Positions 53,893 to 62,298 are shown, counted from the stretch's first letter. The stretch is 64,000 bases of DNA from Actinoplanes missouriensis 431 (GCF_000284295.1 NC_017093.1:2542001-2606000); one strand, 5' to 3'. Program-made: numbers and translations. The notes: generated by a model not told the origin, from the letters alone.

Positions 53893-54831
53893 ATGCGGGT
53901 GGGCATGAGGGACGGACAGCTGGTGGCGTGGGACCAGGTCACCGGCGCCTGGGTGGTGGTCGGGGACGACCTGCTGACGTTTCTGGGTGGCGGGATCGAC
54001 GCCGTACGGGATGCCGAGCGCGCGTTCGGTGACCCGTACCGGAAAGAGGCCGGCGGCGGACCGATGGGCCTGCCCCTGGAAGCAGCTTCGCTGCGGTGTT
54101 TCGCGCTCTGGGAAGAGCACATGATCAACGGCGCGCGCGGGATGGTGGAGCGGTTCGGGTCGCCGGGGATCCGGCGGTTCGCCCGGAGCTTCGAGCGGGT
54201 GACCGGACGGGTGCCGCCGCCGATGCGGCCGAGGCCGAACTTCTACCGGGATCCGCAGTTCTACATGGGCAATCATCGGGCCATGCACGCGGACGGGGCG
54301 ACCGTCGCGTGGCCGTCGTTCGCCTCGGTGCTCGACTTCGAGTGCGAGATCGGCATGATCATCGCCCGGTCGGTGACGGACTGCGACACCACCGAGGGAC
54401 GGGCGGCGATCGGCGGGTTCGTGATCCTCAACGACTGGTCGGCGCGGGACACCCAGTGGGACGACACCCGGCGCGGGACATTCGGCGGGGTGGTCAAGGC
54501 GAAGACGTTCGCCAACTCGATGTCCGCGGTCGTGGTGACGGCCGACGAGGTGCTGCCCCGCTGGCGCGAGCTGACCGGCCAGGTCACCGTGAACGGCGAG
54601 ATCTGGGCGAAGAGCCAGACCAAGAGCCCCATGTACGACCTGGGCGCCGTCGTCAAATACGCCGCCCACGGCGAGCACCTGCGGCCGGGTGACGTGCTGA
54701 GCAGCGGCACCATCCCCACGCTCTGCGGCCTCGAACTCGGCCGTTTCCCGGCCCGGGGCGACGAGGTCCGCCTCGAACTCGACCTGGCCACCGGCGAACC
54801 GGTCACACTGACCAACAGAATAGAGGGGTGA
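53893..54831 (+). CDS. Fumarylacetoacetate hydrolase family protein
   Basis: A 312-residue enzyme of the FAH superfamily, which hydrolyses or hydrates acylpyruvate-type compounds in aromatic degradation. Metal-binding acids are in FECEIGMIIA (about residues 149-158) and NDWSARD (about 180). Family segments YMGNHRAMH, GVVKAKTFAN and TIPTLCGLE are present. The next gene, an IclR regulator, starts inside its stop as GTGA, so the two form an operon. The substrate is unknown. Confidence 0.92.
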   Translation: MRVGMRDGQLVAWDQVTGAWVVVGDDLLTFLGGGIDAVRDAERAFGDPYRKEAGGGPMGLPLEAASLRCFALWEEHMINGARGMVERFGSPGIRRFARSFERVTGRVPPPMRPRPNFYRDPQFYMGNHRAMHADGATVAWPSFASVLDFECEIGMIIARSVTDCDTTEGRAAIGGFVILNDWSARDTQWDDTRRGTFGGVVKAKTFANSMSAVVVTADEVLPRWRELTGQVTVNGEIWAKSQTKSPMYDLGAVVKYAAHGEHLRPGDVLSSGTIPTLCGLELGRFPARGDEVRLELDLATGEPVTLTNRIEG

Positions 54832-55607
54832 CCGACGTTCCAGCCCGGGCCCGGGGACGCCGCCCGCCCGCCGGTGACCCGGTCGTCGACCGGGCGCTGT
54901 CGCTGCTCTTCGCGTTCGACGCGGCCCACCCGACGCTCACCCTGAGTGAGCTGAGCCGCCGCAGCGACATCCCGCCGAGTTCCGCGCTGCGCCTGGCGAA
55001 CCGCCTGCTCGCGTGGGGCGTGCTGGAACGCGACACGAGCGGCCGATTCGCGATCGGGTTGCGGCTGTTCGAGGTGGCGTCGCTCGCGCAGCGGGGGCAC
55101 GGGCTGCGCGAGGTGGCGCTTCCCTACCTGGGCGACCTCGCCGAGGCGACCCACCAGCACGTGCTGCTCGCGGTGCGGGACGGTGACGAGGCGGTGCTTG
55201 TCGAGCGGTTCAGCGGGCACGACGCGATCCCGGTGCTGTACCGGGTGGGTGGCCGCCTGCCACTGCACTCCACCGGCGTCGGGCTGATCCTGCTGGCCTT
55301 CGCGGACCCGGAGTTCCAGGAGTCGTACCTGGCCCGGCCGTTACGGCGGGAACCGGAGCACGCGGTGATCCCGGCGGCCGAGCTGCGCCGTACCCTCGCC
55401 GACGCCCGCCGGGAACGCGCCGTGACGCTGCGCCGGCTGGTTCCCGAGGCGGCGATCTCGGTGGCCTGCCCGGTGCACGGGCCGGGTGACGCGGTGGTCG
55501 CCGCGCTCTCCGTGATCGTGCCCGAGGGCTGGCCCGATCCGCGCTCACTGATCCCCGCGCTGCGCACCTCGGCCCGCGCGATCTCCCGCGCCCTCGGCGC
55601 TCCCTGA
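54828..55607 (+). CDS. IclR family transcriptional regulator
   Basis: A 259-residue regulator. The N-terminal winged helix (about 15-80) reads VVDRALSLLFAFDAAHPTLT, then LSELSRRSDIPPSSALRLANRL in family order; the C-terminal effector domain carries FSGHDAIPVLYRVGG, LPLHSTGVGL and the ISVACPVHGPGDAVVAALSV region, given here only by its key parts. IclR proteins usually respond to aromatic acids. It is coupled to the FAH gene and may control the hydrolase and cupin genes downstream, in front of which a common motif occurs. Confidence 0.93.
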   Translation: MTDVPARARGRRPPAGDPVVDRALSLLFAFDAAHPTLTLSELSRRSDIPPSSALRLANRLLAWGVLERDTSGRFAIGLRLFEVASLAQRGHGLREVALPYLGDLAEATHQHVLLAVRDGDEAVLVERFSGHDAIPVLYRVGGRLPLHSTGVGLILLAFADPEFQESYLARPLRREPEHAVIPAAELRRTLADARRERAVTLRRLVPEAAISVACPVHGPGDAVVAALSVIVPEGWPDPRSLIPALRTSARAISRALGAP

Positions 55608-55616
55608 CACCGTCTT

Positions 55617-55631
55617 TGCCGCCCAATGGCA
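55617..55631. promoter_or_regulatory. Candidate regulator site, TGCC-N7-GGCA
   Basis: TGCC (55617-55620), 7 bases, GGCA (55628-55631), 44 bases upstream of the hydrolase start and just after the IclR stop. The right half is CAATGGCA, which recurs at 56643-56650 ahead of the cupin gene. Confidence 0.4.
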
Positions 55632-55674
55632 GAGCGGTTGGTTGCGCTCCGTCGCCGGCCGCAAGGTGAGGACC

Positions 55675-56415
55675 ATGACGATCACCACCATGGAGTACGG
55701 GGGAATCGACGGGTTCCGCCCCCTCCTGCTCGACCTGCACCTCCCCGAGCCGGCCGAGGTCCCGCCGCCGATCGTGGTGTTCGTGCACGGCGGCGGCTGG
55801 CGGCGCGGGTCCCGGCAGATGTTCTGCCCGACCTGGCGTGACTGGCAGCCCGGCCCGTTCGCCCGGCTGGTCGCCGAAGGGTTCGCGGTGGCCTCGGTGG
55901 ACTACCGGCTCAGCGCGGAGGCGCTCTTCCCGGCCCAGCTCGACGACGTGACGGCGGCGGTCGGCTGGCTGCGCGCACACGCCGGGGAACTGGGCGTCGA
56001 CGCCGGGCGGATCGTGGCCTGGGGCGAGTCGGCCGGAGGGCACCTGGCAGCCCTGCTCGGGCTGACCGTTCCCGGACTCGCCGGCGTCGTCGACTGGTAC
56101 GGCCCGTCGGACCTCCGATCCCATCGGGGCGAGCGGGAACTCCAGCTGATCGGCTCACCGGACCGGGCCGCGCAGGCCAGCCCGGTCACCCACGTGCACC
56201 CCGGCGCGCCGCCGTTCCACCTGGCGCACGGCACGGCCGATCAGCTCGTCCCGGTGTCACAGAGTGAGCAACTGACGGCGGCTCTGCGGGCTTCCGCCGT
56301 ACCCGTGGATCTGAAATTGATCTCCGGGGCGGGTCATCTCTGGGTCGACGCGCCCGATCCGGAAGCGATCTTCGCGGCCGCCGTCCGGTTCACGCACGCG
56401 GTCACGGACGCCTGA
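55675..56415 (+). CDS. Alpha/beta hydrolase, esterase/lipase type
   Basis: A 246-residue carboxylesterase. It has VVFVHGGGWRRGSR (oxyanion HGGG, about residue 34), the nucleophile in WGESAGGHLAALL (about 114), the acid in HGTADQLVPV and the histidine in GAGHLW. ATG 55675 is chosen (MTITTMEYG). It follows the IclR gene and precedes a small membrane protein by one base. It may hydrolyse an ester in the same catabolic route as the FAH and cupin enzymes, an inference from position. Confidence 0.9.
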   Translation: MTITTMEYGGIDGFRPLLLDLHLPEPAEVPPPIVVFVHGGGWRRGSRQMFCPTWRDWQPGPFARLVAEGFAVASVDYRLSAEALFPAQLDDVTAAVGWLRAHAGELGVDAGRIVAWGESAGGHLAALLGLTVPGLAGVVDWYGPSDLRSHRGERELQLIGSPDRAAQASPVTHVHPGAPPFHLAHGTADQLVPVSQSEQLTAALRASAVPVDLKLISGAGHLWVDAPDPEAIFAAAVRFTHAVTDA

Positions 56416-56416
56416 C

Positions 56417-56722
56417 GTGCCACCGCGCTGGAAGACGTTCGTGCTGACCGCCTCGGTGATCCTAGTCTTGCAGAACCTGGTGTCCGCCCTGCTCACGCCG
56501 CTGACGACGGGCTGGCCGCCGGTGCTGCGCTCGGCCGTGGTGATCACCGGTGTGGTGGCGCTGATGACCTGGGTGGTGATGCCGCGGCTGACCCGATGGC
56601 TGGCCGGCTGGCTGCGACCTGCGCCACAAAAGCCGTTTCATTCAATGGCAAGCCGCTGTGCCGGGGACCACCCCGATGGCGAACCTGTTTCCCATACGTT
56701 TCGTGACGGGAGACACCGATGA
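56417..56722 (+). CDS. Small membrane protein
   Basis: A 101-residue protein with two membrane helices (about 7-27 and 38-57) and the segments PRWKTFVLTASVILVLQ and MTWVVMPRLTRWLAGWLRP. This pattern is like the membrane tail often fused to or found beside antibiotic-biosynthesis monooxygenase (ABM) domain proteins in actinomycetes. The last 30 residues are polar and overlap the cupin start by 4 bases. GTG 56417 is one base after the previous stop. The function is unknown. Confidence 0.6.
   Translation: MPPRWKTFVLTASVILVLQNLVSALLTPLTTGWPPVLRSAVVITGVVALMTWVVMPRLTRWLAGWLRPAPQKPFHSMASRCAGDHPDGEPVSHTFRDGRHR
56643..56700 (+). promoter_or_regulatory. CAATGGCA motif and -10 element ahead of cupin gene
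   Basis: CAATGGCA (56643-56650), flanked by CATT-C-AATG symmetry, repeats the motif found at 55624-55631. TACGTT (56695-56700) is a candidate -10, with a GGGAGA ribosome site before ATG 56719. The region lies inside the 3-prime end of the small membrane-protein frame. Confidence 0.35.
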
Positions 56723-57246
56723 GCATCCAGTACCTGGCCGGCGACCACCGGGCGCTGCCGGGCTCGCCGCAGCCCTACTTCCTCGCCGCCGGTGAGGGCG
56801 AGCACGCCAAACTCTTCGCCGACACGTTCACGGTGTTGCTCAGCGGCGACGAGACCGACGGGCAATTCGGGATGTTCACCTCCCGGTGCGCGGCCGGCGA
56901 CGTCATCCCGACACATTCACACGCGGACACGCACGAGACCTTCTACATCGTCGAAGGGCTGGTGCGGCTCTTCGTGGAGATGCCCGACGGGCAGAAGGTG
57001 AACCGGCTGCTCGGTCAAGGCGACTTCGGATTCGTCCCGGCGGGGGCGGCGCACGCCTATCAGGTGGAGAAGCCGGCGCTGATCCTCGGGGCGGCGACCG
57101 GCGGGTTCGAGCGGTTCTTCCAGCAGATGGGCACGCCCGTGGCGTCGGCGTCGAACGACGGGGAGCCTTTCGTGCCGCCGTTCCCCCGGATGCGGGCCGC
57201 GGCGGAAGCTCACAACATGAGGTTCATCCCTGACGCGCAGTGGTGA
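56719..57246 (+). CDS. Cupin protein, quercetin 2,3-dioxygenase type
   Basis: A 175-residue single cupin. The metal ligands are visible: HSHADTHETFYIVEG supplies two histidines and a glutamate (about residues 72-81) and AGAAHAYQV the last histidine (about 117). The layout matches small quercetinase-like dioxygenases that open flavonol rings, or related cupin enzymes. With the nearby FAH hydrolase and IclR regulator it suggests degradation of a plant phenolic; the exact substrate is not determinable. Confidence 0.82.
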   Translation: MSIQYLAGDHRALPGSPQPYFLAAGEGEHAKLFADTFTVLLSGDETDGQFGMFTSRCAAGDVIPTHSHADTHETFYIVEGLVRLFVEMPDGQKVNRLLGQGDFGFVPAGAAHAYQVEKPALILGAATGGFERFFQQMGTPVASASNDGEPFVPPFPRMRAAAEAHNMRFIPDAQW

Positions 57247-57317
57247 TTTGTTCCGGCTGCTTGTTCGGTCAGTTTTCGAGAAGCGGGTGCCGGGGCCGGG
57301 GTTTTAGCGTGGCCGGC

Positions 57318-57521
57318 ATGAATGCATGGATTCGGCGGTCTCATCGGTGGTTCGCTGTGGCTTTCACCGTGACGGTGCTGGTCACGGTCGTTGCGTTGGC
57401 GCAGGAGGATCCGGTTGTGTGGATTTCCTATCTGCCGCTGTTGCCGCTGGCGCTGCTGTTCTTCTCGGGGTTGTATCTGTTCGCACTCCCGTATCGAGCC
57501 CGCCGCCGGGCGGCGCGGTAG
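57318..57521 (+). CDS. Small two-helix membrane protein
   Basis: A 67-residue protein with two membrane helices (about 13-33 and 42-60), a basic start (MNAWIRRSHRWFAV) and a basic end (PYRARRRAAR). Similar small proteins of unknown function occur across actinobacteria. ATG 57318 is chosen; GTG 57309 is possible. It has no close operon partner. Confidence 0.6.
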   Translation: MNAWIRRSHRWFAVAFTVTVLVTVVALAQEDPVVWISYLPLLPLALLFFSGLYLFALPYRARRRAAR

Positions 57522-58017
57522 CCGTTCCCGTGACGGCGGCCGGCCGGGCGGGTGGGCCGGCGGGGTGGCGTGACGGCTGGGCGGCGGGGTGGCTTGGCGG
57601 CGCAGCCGTGGATCTTGGAGTGGTGGACGTCGGCTGGTGCTCAGTGTCGTCTGATCCGGCGCTCAGCAGCACTGTGCGCCAGCCGGTCGGGGCGAGCTGG
57701 TCGTGAGTGCTGCTTGCGGGGCGTTCCGGGAGCACTGTGCGCCGGTCGGTCCGGCTGGTCGTGAGTGTTGGTGCTCTGTGTGCCGGCCGGTCCGGCTGGT
57801 CGTGAGTGCGGATGCGCTGATTCGGCTGGCGCTCGGTGCTGTCAGGGGAGCGCACCGGTTCGAGGCCCGGTCCATGCTGGGCCAGCGGACCCCCCACAAC
57901 CTTCCCGGACCGTCGGTGCGCCATCTGAACACACGCCCGGGGAGTAACCACACGGCTACCTTCCGGTAACAAACCTCGGTACCGTGACCGGAGACGAGGG
58001 TCAAGGAGGGCACGCCC
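57522..58017. other. Non-coding region with imperfect repeats and ACAD promoter
   Basis: About 500 bases without a supported gene. Three imperfect copies of a 40-45-base sequence containing GGCTGGTCGTGAGTG or close variants lie at 57668-57712, 57731-57770 and 57771-57811. Nearer the acyl-CoA dehydrogenase, TACC-TTCC-GGTA and CGGTACCG palindromes occur at 57957-57984, and AAGGAGG (58003-58009) is its ribosome site. Confidence 0.55.
57668..57811. repeat. Three imperfect 40-45-bp repeats
   Basis: Copies at 57668-57712, 57731-57770 and 57771-57811 share CTGTGYGCC, GCCGGTC and CTGGTCGTGAGTG blocks. The second and third are adjacent. They lie in the non-coding region; no frame is kept open convincingly. 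Confidence 0.7.
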
Positions 58018-59907
58018 ATGACCACGACGCACGTCTCCGAGAAGCAGGCCCGGCAGACCGCCGAGGCCGCCCGGGAGTCCGAGTGGCGGAAGCCGAGTTT
58101 CGGCAAGGAACTGTTCCTCGGCCGGCTCCGGCTCGACCTTATCGATCCACGGCCGGAGATCCCGCCGAGTCCCGATGCCGAGGATTTTCTGGCGAGACTC
58201 GGCTCCTTCCTGCGTACCGAAGTGAATGGACCGCAGATCGAGCGCGACGCGCGCATCCCGGATGAAGTGTTCCAGGGCCTCGCGCGGCTCGGCGCGTTCG
58301 GAATGAAGATCGACAGGGAGTACGGCGGGCTGGGCCTGTCGAATCTGCACTATTGCAAGGCGCTCACGCTGATCGGTTCGGTCAATGCCTCGGTCGCGGC
58401 GCTGCTCTCCGCGCACCAGTCGATCGGCGTGCCCCAGCCGCTGAAGATATTCGGCAGCGCGGAGCAGAAGAAGGCGTTTCTGCCCCGGCTGGCGGCCGGT
58501 GAGGTGTCGGCGTTCCTGCTCACCGAGCCGGATGTGGGTTCCGACCCGGCCCGGCTGGGCACCGTCGCCGAGCCGGTCGAGGGCGGTTACCGGCTCAACG
58601 GGCTGAAACTGTGGGCCACCAACGGCACCCTCGCGACGCTGCTCGTGGTGATGGCCCGGGTGCCGGAGAAAGGCATCACCGCATTCGTGGTCGAGGGCGA
58701 TTCGCCGGGGATCACGGTCGAGCGGCGTAACGCATTCCTCGGGCTGCGCGGACTGGAGAACAGCGTCACCCGGTTCCACGACGTGTTCGTACCCGAAGCG
58801 AATGTCATCGGCGGACTCGGCAAAGGCTTGAAAATCGCGCTCACCACGCTGAACACCGGCCGGTTGTCGCTGCCCGCGATGTGTGTCGGCGCCGGGAAAC
58901 GGGCGCTTACGATCGCCCGGGAATGGTCCGCGGACCGGGTGCAGTGGGGCCGTCCGGTCGGCGAGCACGAGGCGGTGGCCACGAAGATCGCCTTCATCGC
59001 CGCGACCACGTACGCGATGGAGTCCATGCTCGACCTCTCCTGCCTGATCGCCGACGACGCGAGCAACGACATCCGGATCGAGGCCGCCCTGGTGAAACTG
59101 TTCGCCAGCGAGATGGCCTGGAAGGTCGCCGACGAGCTGATCCAGATCCGCGGTGGCCGGGGTTACGAGACCGCGGACTCGCTGACGGCCCGTGGCGAGC
59201 GCGGCGCGGAGGCCGAGCAGATCCTGCGTGACCTGCGCATCAACCGGATCTTCGAGGGTTCGACCGAGATCATGCACCTGCTGATCGCCCGGGAGGCCGT
59301 CGACGCGCACCTCTCGGTCGCCGGCGACATCATCGATCCCGACGCCGGCCTCGGACGCAAGGCCCGCGCGGGGGCGCGAGCCGGAGCGTTCTACGCACGG
59401 TGGCTGCCGACACTCGCGGTCGGTCAGGGCCAAAATCCCACGGGGTACGCCCCATTCGGTCCCCTCGCGCACCATTTACGGTACGTGGAACGCGCGTCCC
59501 GCAAACTGGCCCGGTCCACGTTCTACGCGATGTCGCGCTGGCAGGGACGCCTCGAGCGCAAGCAGGGTTTTCTGGGACGGATCGTGGACATCGGCGCGGA
59601 GCTGTACGCGATGGCGGCGGTCTGTGTCCGGGCCCGCGCCGAGGGCCGTCCCGAGGGCCGTGAGCTCGCCGACCTGTTCTGCCAGCAGTCCCGGCTGCGG
59701 GCCGAGGCGCTGTTCGCGGCGCTGTGGGAGAACACCGATCGGCTGGATGTGAAGGCGGCGTCGCGGGTGCTCGGCGGCCGGTACACGTTCCTGGAGGAGG
59801 GTGTGATCGCGCCGGAGGCGCCGGCGGACCAGGCGTGGGTGGCGGCGTGGCAGCGCGGGCCGGCCGAGGTCCCCGACGTTCGCCGTCGCGTCCCGCCCCC
59901 GGACTGA
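58018..59907 (+). CDS. Acyl-CoA dehydrogenase
   Basis: A 629-residue flavoprotein of the very-long-chain/FadE type, larger than the 380-residue short- and medium-chain enzymes by a C-terminal domain. It has an ACAD N-terminal helical part (about 50-160), the FAD-contact segment FLLTEPDVGSDPARL (about 165), KLWATNGTLA, FLGLRGLENSVTRFHDVFVP, and the catalytic region QIRGGRGYETADS (about 378). It begins fatty acid beta-oxidation by introducing the trans-2 double bond. Ribosome site AAGGAGG is 8 bases upstream. A TetR regulator follows. Confidence 0.93.
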   Translation: MTTTHVSEKQARQTAEAARESEWRKPSFGKELFLGRLRLDLIDPRPEIPPSPDAEDFLARLGSFLRTEVNGPQIERDARIPDEVFQGLARLGAFGMKIDREYGGLGLSNLHYCKALTLIGSVNASVAALLSAHQSIGVPQPLKIFGSAEQKKAFLPRLAAGEVSAFLLTEPDVGSDPARLGTVAEPVEGGYRLNGLKLWATNGTLATLLVVMARVPEKGITAFVVEGDSPGITVERRNAFLGLRGLENSVTRFHDVFVPEANVIGGLGKGLKIALTTLNTGRLSLPAMCVGAGKRALTIAREWSADRVQWGRPVGEHEAVATKIAFIAATTYAMESMLDLSCLIADDASNDIRIEAALVKLFASEMAWKVADELIQIRGGRGYETADSLTARGERGAEAEQILRDLRINRIFEGSTEIMHLLIAREAVDAHLSVAGDIIDPDAGLGRKARAGARAGAFYARWLPTLAVGQGQNPTGYAPFGPLAHHLRYVERASRKLARSTFYAMSRWQGRLERKQGFLGRIVDIGAELYAMAAVCVRARAEGRPEGRELADLFCQQSRLRAEALFAALWENTDRLDVKAASRVLGGRYTFLEEGVIAPEAPADQAWVAAWQRGPAEVPDVRRRVPPPD

Positions 59908-59960
59908 CCCGGCGCGGGTTCCAAGATCTGGTGGGCGCGTCCGTGTGTCAGCATGACCGC

Positions 59961-60596
59961 GTGACGACGGACGCGACCTCCAGCCCTGACCGCCCCCGCC
60001 GCCGCGACGCCGAGGCCAACCGGACCCGCATCCTGCAGGCCGCCCACACCCTGCTGATCACCGATCCGAACGCCAGCATGGATGACTTGGCCCAGGCGGC
60101 GGGCGTGGTCCGCCGTACCCTCTACGCCCACTTCCCGACGAGGGACGCGCTGATCACCGGCCTGGGCGACAAGGCCGCGGCCGACATCCTGGAGGCGCTG
60201 AGCCACACCGACCGGACGACCGTGGAACCCGCCGTGGCCCTCGCGGACTTCTCGCTGACCATCTGGACGGCCGGTGACCAGTACCGCCTGCTCATCTCGC
60301 TGGCCGAATCCGAATACGGCACCGCCCGTCTCCGCGACCTGCTGGGCCCGATCCGCGCGCAGGGCTTCGACCTGCTGGCCCGCGCCCGCGACACCGGCCG
60401 GTTCGCCACCCACCTGCCGCTCGAGGTGCTCAGCGACGCGCTCCAGGCGCTCACCCTGTCGCTGCTGCGCTCGGTGAACGACGGCCTTTGGACGGACTCC
60501 GGCGACCGCGCCGCCCGGGCGATTCTGATCGCCGCCGGCCTGCCCGGAGCGGACGCGGACGCGGCGATCGAGCAGGCTAAGCTAACTCGCACATAG
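59961..60596 (+). CDS. TetR family transcriptional regulator
   Basis: A 211-residue repressor with an N-terminal helix-turn-helix (about 18-65: NRTRILQAAHTLLITDPNAS, MDDLAQAAGVVRRTLYAHFP). GTG 59961 is chosen as the start, since the family domain begins soon after. A 28-base operator-like palindrome covers its own stop codon and lies just ahead of the DoxX gene, so it probably represses DoxX expression. It follows the acyl-CoA dehydrogenase by 53 bases. Confidence 0.9.
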   Translation: MTTDATSSPDRPRRRDAEANRTRILQAAHTLLITDPNASMDDLAQAAGVVRRTLYAHFPTRDALITGLGDKAAADILEALSHTDRTTVEPAVALADFSLTIWTAGDQYRLLISLAESEYGTARLRDLLGPIRAQGFDLLARARDTGRFATHLPLEVLSDALQALTLSLLRSVNDGLWTDSGDRAARAILIAAGLPGADADAAIEQAKLTRT

Positions 60597-60609
60597 CTGT
60601 GCAGGTTAG
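60582..60609. promoter_or_regulatory. TetR-type operator spanning the TetR stop codon
   Basis: CTAAC-N2-GCACA-N4-TGTGC-N2-GTTAG: ten matched bases per arm with only the two central bases of each arm unpaired. The TAG stop of the TetR gene (60594-60596) lies at the centre. GGAGG (60611-60615), the ribosome site of DoxX, follows directly. Confidence 0.8.
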
Positions 60610-60622
60610 TGGAGGTGGCACG

Positions 60623-60958
60623 GTGAACTTCACGTTCGCGATCCTCGCGATGGGCGCCTTCGGCGTCTCCGGCACGTCCAAGGTCAGCGGCGCCCCCGAC
60701 ACCCGTCACACCGCCGGCCACCTGGGCTTCTCCCCGGGCGAGTTCCGCTTCATCGGCCTGATCGAGCTGTTGGGCGTGCTCGGCGTGACGGCCGGCCTCT
60801 TCGTCACCGGCATCGGCGTCGCCAGCGCGATCACCCTGCTCCTGCTGATGGCCGGCGCCGTCGCCAGCCATCTGATCTGCGGCGACGGCATCCGCGGCGC
60901 CCTGCTGCCCACCCTCGCCGCGACGGTCCTGACCGGTTACCTGATCACCCTCACGTGA
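60623..60958 (+). CDS. DoxX family membrane protein
   Basis: A 111-residue membrane protein with four helices, of the DoxX/DoxX-like type (AFGVSGTSKVSGAPDTRH, FRFIGLIELLGVLGVTAGL). Such proteins are quinone-linked or redox stress related and are commonly paired with TetR regulators, as here. GTG 60623 has GGAGG 7 bases upstream. The substrate is unknown. Confidence 0.88.
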   Translation: MNFTFAILAMGAFGVSGTSKVSGAPDTRHTAGHLGFSPGEFRFIGLIELLGVLGVTAGLFVTGIGVASAITLLLLMAGAVASHLICGDGIRGALLPTLAATVLTGYLITLT

Positions 60959-60978
60959 GCGCCCGCGGGGACGACGAC

Positions 60979-61707
60979 TCAGAGCGTCGCCGCGAGCAGG
61001 ACGAGGACGCTGGCCCCGATCTCGACGAGCCCCACCCGCTTCGGGGTCAGCGACCGTCCCGGCAGCGACCAGGCCCGGACCAGCAACGCCGTGAACACCA
61101 CACCCGGCAGGACGCCCACCACGAACCCGCAGAGCGCAGCCACGGCGTGGAAGACCACCGACGCCCGGAGATAGCGGGCGTTCCCCCGTTCCCGGATCAT
61201 CGTCTTCACGTAGAGGACCGTGCCGGTCAGATACAGCGCCACCACCAGGAACGGCGTGACCACCTCCGCCGCCGGGCGCCCCGCGACGACCGCCACCACG
61301 AACACCATGAGGCAGCTCTGTACGACCGACGCCAGATCGTTGATCAGGGCCCGTTCCCGCCGCCGGTAGGCGTACCAGGCGTTCACCGCGAGCAGCGCCG
61401 CATACGCCGGCGCGAAGACCAGCAGCCGCGGGCAGGCCAGCAGGACCGGCGCGGCGAGCACCACGGTGACCGGGGCGTACAGCGTGATCTGCGCCCGGTA
61501 TCGCTGCGGACGCCGTGACTTGATCGCCTGCATGACGAAGTAGGAGAGCAGGTACCCGGCGAGCCAGGCGCCGAGCAGCGGCACGTCCGGCCACCGGAAA
61601 CCGGCGACGATCGTCCCGGCCAGGTAGGGGAGGAGCAGCATCGCCCAGGCCCCGTGCTGCGGGGGAACGTACTGCCGGCGGACCGGCCGGCGCACAGCGG
61701 TGGTCAC
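60979..61707 (-). CDS. YwiC-like membrane protein
   Basis: A 242-residue integral membrane protein with about seven helices. The N-terminal segment RQYVPPQHGAWAMLLLPYLAG is the signature of the YwiC family, whose role is not established; B. subtilis ywiC lies near nitrate respiration genes. The C-terminus ends in short hydrophobic helices. It is convergent with the DoxX gene, 20 bases away, and diverges from no regulator. Confidence 0.88.
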   Translation of the reverse strand: MTTAVRRPVRRQYVPPQHGAWAMLLLPYLAGTIVAGFRWPDVPLLGAWLAGYLLSYFVMQAIKSRRPQRYRAQITLYAPVTVVLAAPVLLACPRLLVFAPAYAALLAVNAWYAYRRRERALINDLASVVQSCLMVFVVAVVAGRPAAEVVTPFLVVALYLTGTVLYVKTMIRERGNARYLRASVVFHAVAALCGFVVGVLPGVVFTALLVRAWSLPGRSLTPKRVGLVEIGASVLVLLAATL

Positions 61708-61739
61708 TCCCGCACGGTATCCGCCGATCGGACGCGCGA

Positions 61740-62186
61740 TCAGGGCCTTAATGCCCCACTACGGCGGCGGCGGTGCTCGCGGGCCAGCTGCCACGTCGCG
61801 ATCGGAATCCCCACCAGGGCGAACAGCGTCATGCCGGTGGTGAACCAGGCGATCCGATGGTTCTCCGGGACGCGCGTATCCCGTACCTCGGACGTGGGTT
61901 TGCGGGGGTCGTAGGTGATCGGGATGGTGTCGCGGACCCGGGTGCCGTCCGCCTCGTCACCCTGACCGACCAGGGTCGAGATCGGCCGGCCGTCGGTCGT
62001 GGTGAACTCCACGTGCACCCGGCCCTTGCCGCCGACGTCGGTCACCCGCGCCGTGGTCTCGACGCCCCGGTCGGACAGGGCGAGGTCGTTCGTCCAGTTC
62101 TGATAGGTGAGCCAGGAGAAGACGGCCACGACGACCACCCCCATCCCGGCGAAGAGCCACACCGGCGGAAGTCTGCGCGATCTCAT
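61740..62186 (-). CDS. DUF3592-like membrane protein
   Basis: A 148-residue protein with two membrane helices (about 9-28 and 112-132) that bracket an extracellular or periplasmic beta-rich domain (VETTARVTDVGGKGRVHVEF, then DTIPITYDPRKPTSEVRD). The pattern fits DUF3592-type proteins of unknown function. ATG 62186 is chosen; an upstream extension to 62237 runs into a repeat. Confidence 0.75.
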   Translation of the reverse strand: MRSRRLPPVWLFAGMGVVVVAVFSWLTYQNWTNDLALSDRGVETTARVTDVGGKGRVHVEFTTTDGRPISTLVGQGDEADGTRVRDTIPITYDPRKPTSEVRDTRVPENHRIAWFTTGMTLFALVGIPIATWQLAREHRRRRSGALRP

Positions 62187-62213
62187 GGCCGCCGATTGCC
62201 CGGTATCGCCGTT

Positions 62214-62298
62214 GATCAATCGACGGGAGGGGGTCAATCAGCGAGAGAGGATCAATCAGCGAGAGGGGGCAATCGATCAGAGAGGGGATCAATCGGCG
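62214..62298. repeat. 18-20-bp tandem repeat at the modC stop
   Basis: Five imperfect units, each with CAAT and a GAGAGGG-like tail; TCAAT begins at 62216, 62234, 62252, a variant at 62269, and 62289. The last copy includes the stop codon of the minus-strand modC-type gene. The array lies between modC and the DUF3592-like gene. Confidence 0.8.

Noticed and set aside
57382..59475. Long minus-strand frame of about 700 codons opposite the acyl-CoA dehydrogenase
   Set aside because: Low-complexity translation and a definite dehydrogenase on the plus strand.
60122..61594. Long minus-strand frame opposite TetR/DoxX and out of frame with the YwiC-like gene
   Set aside because: All three overlapped genes have clear family motifs; the frame has none.
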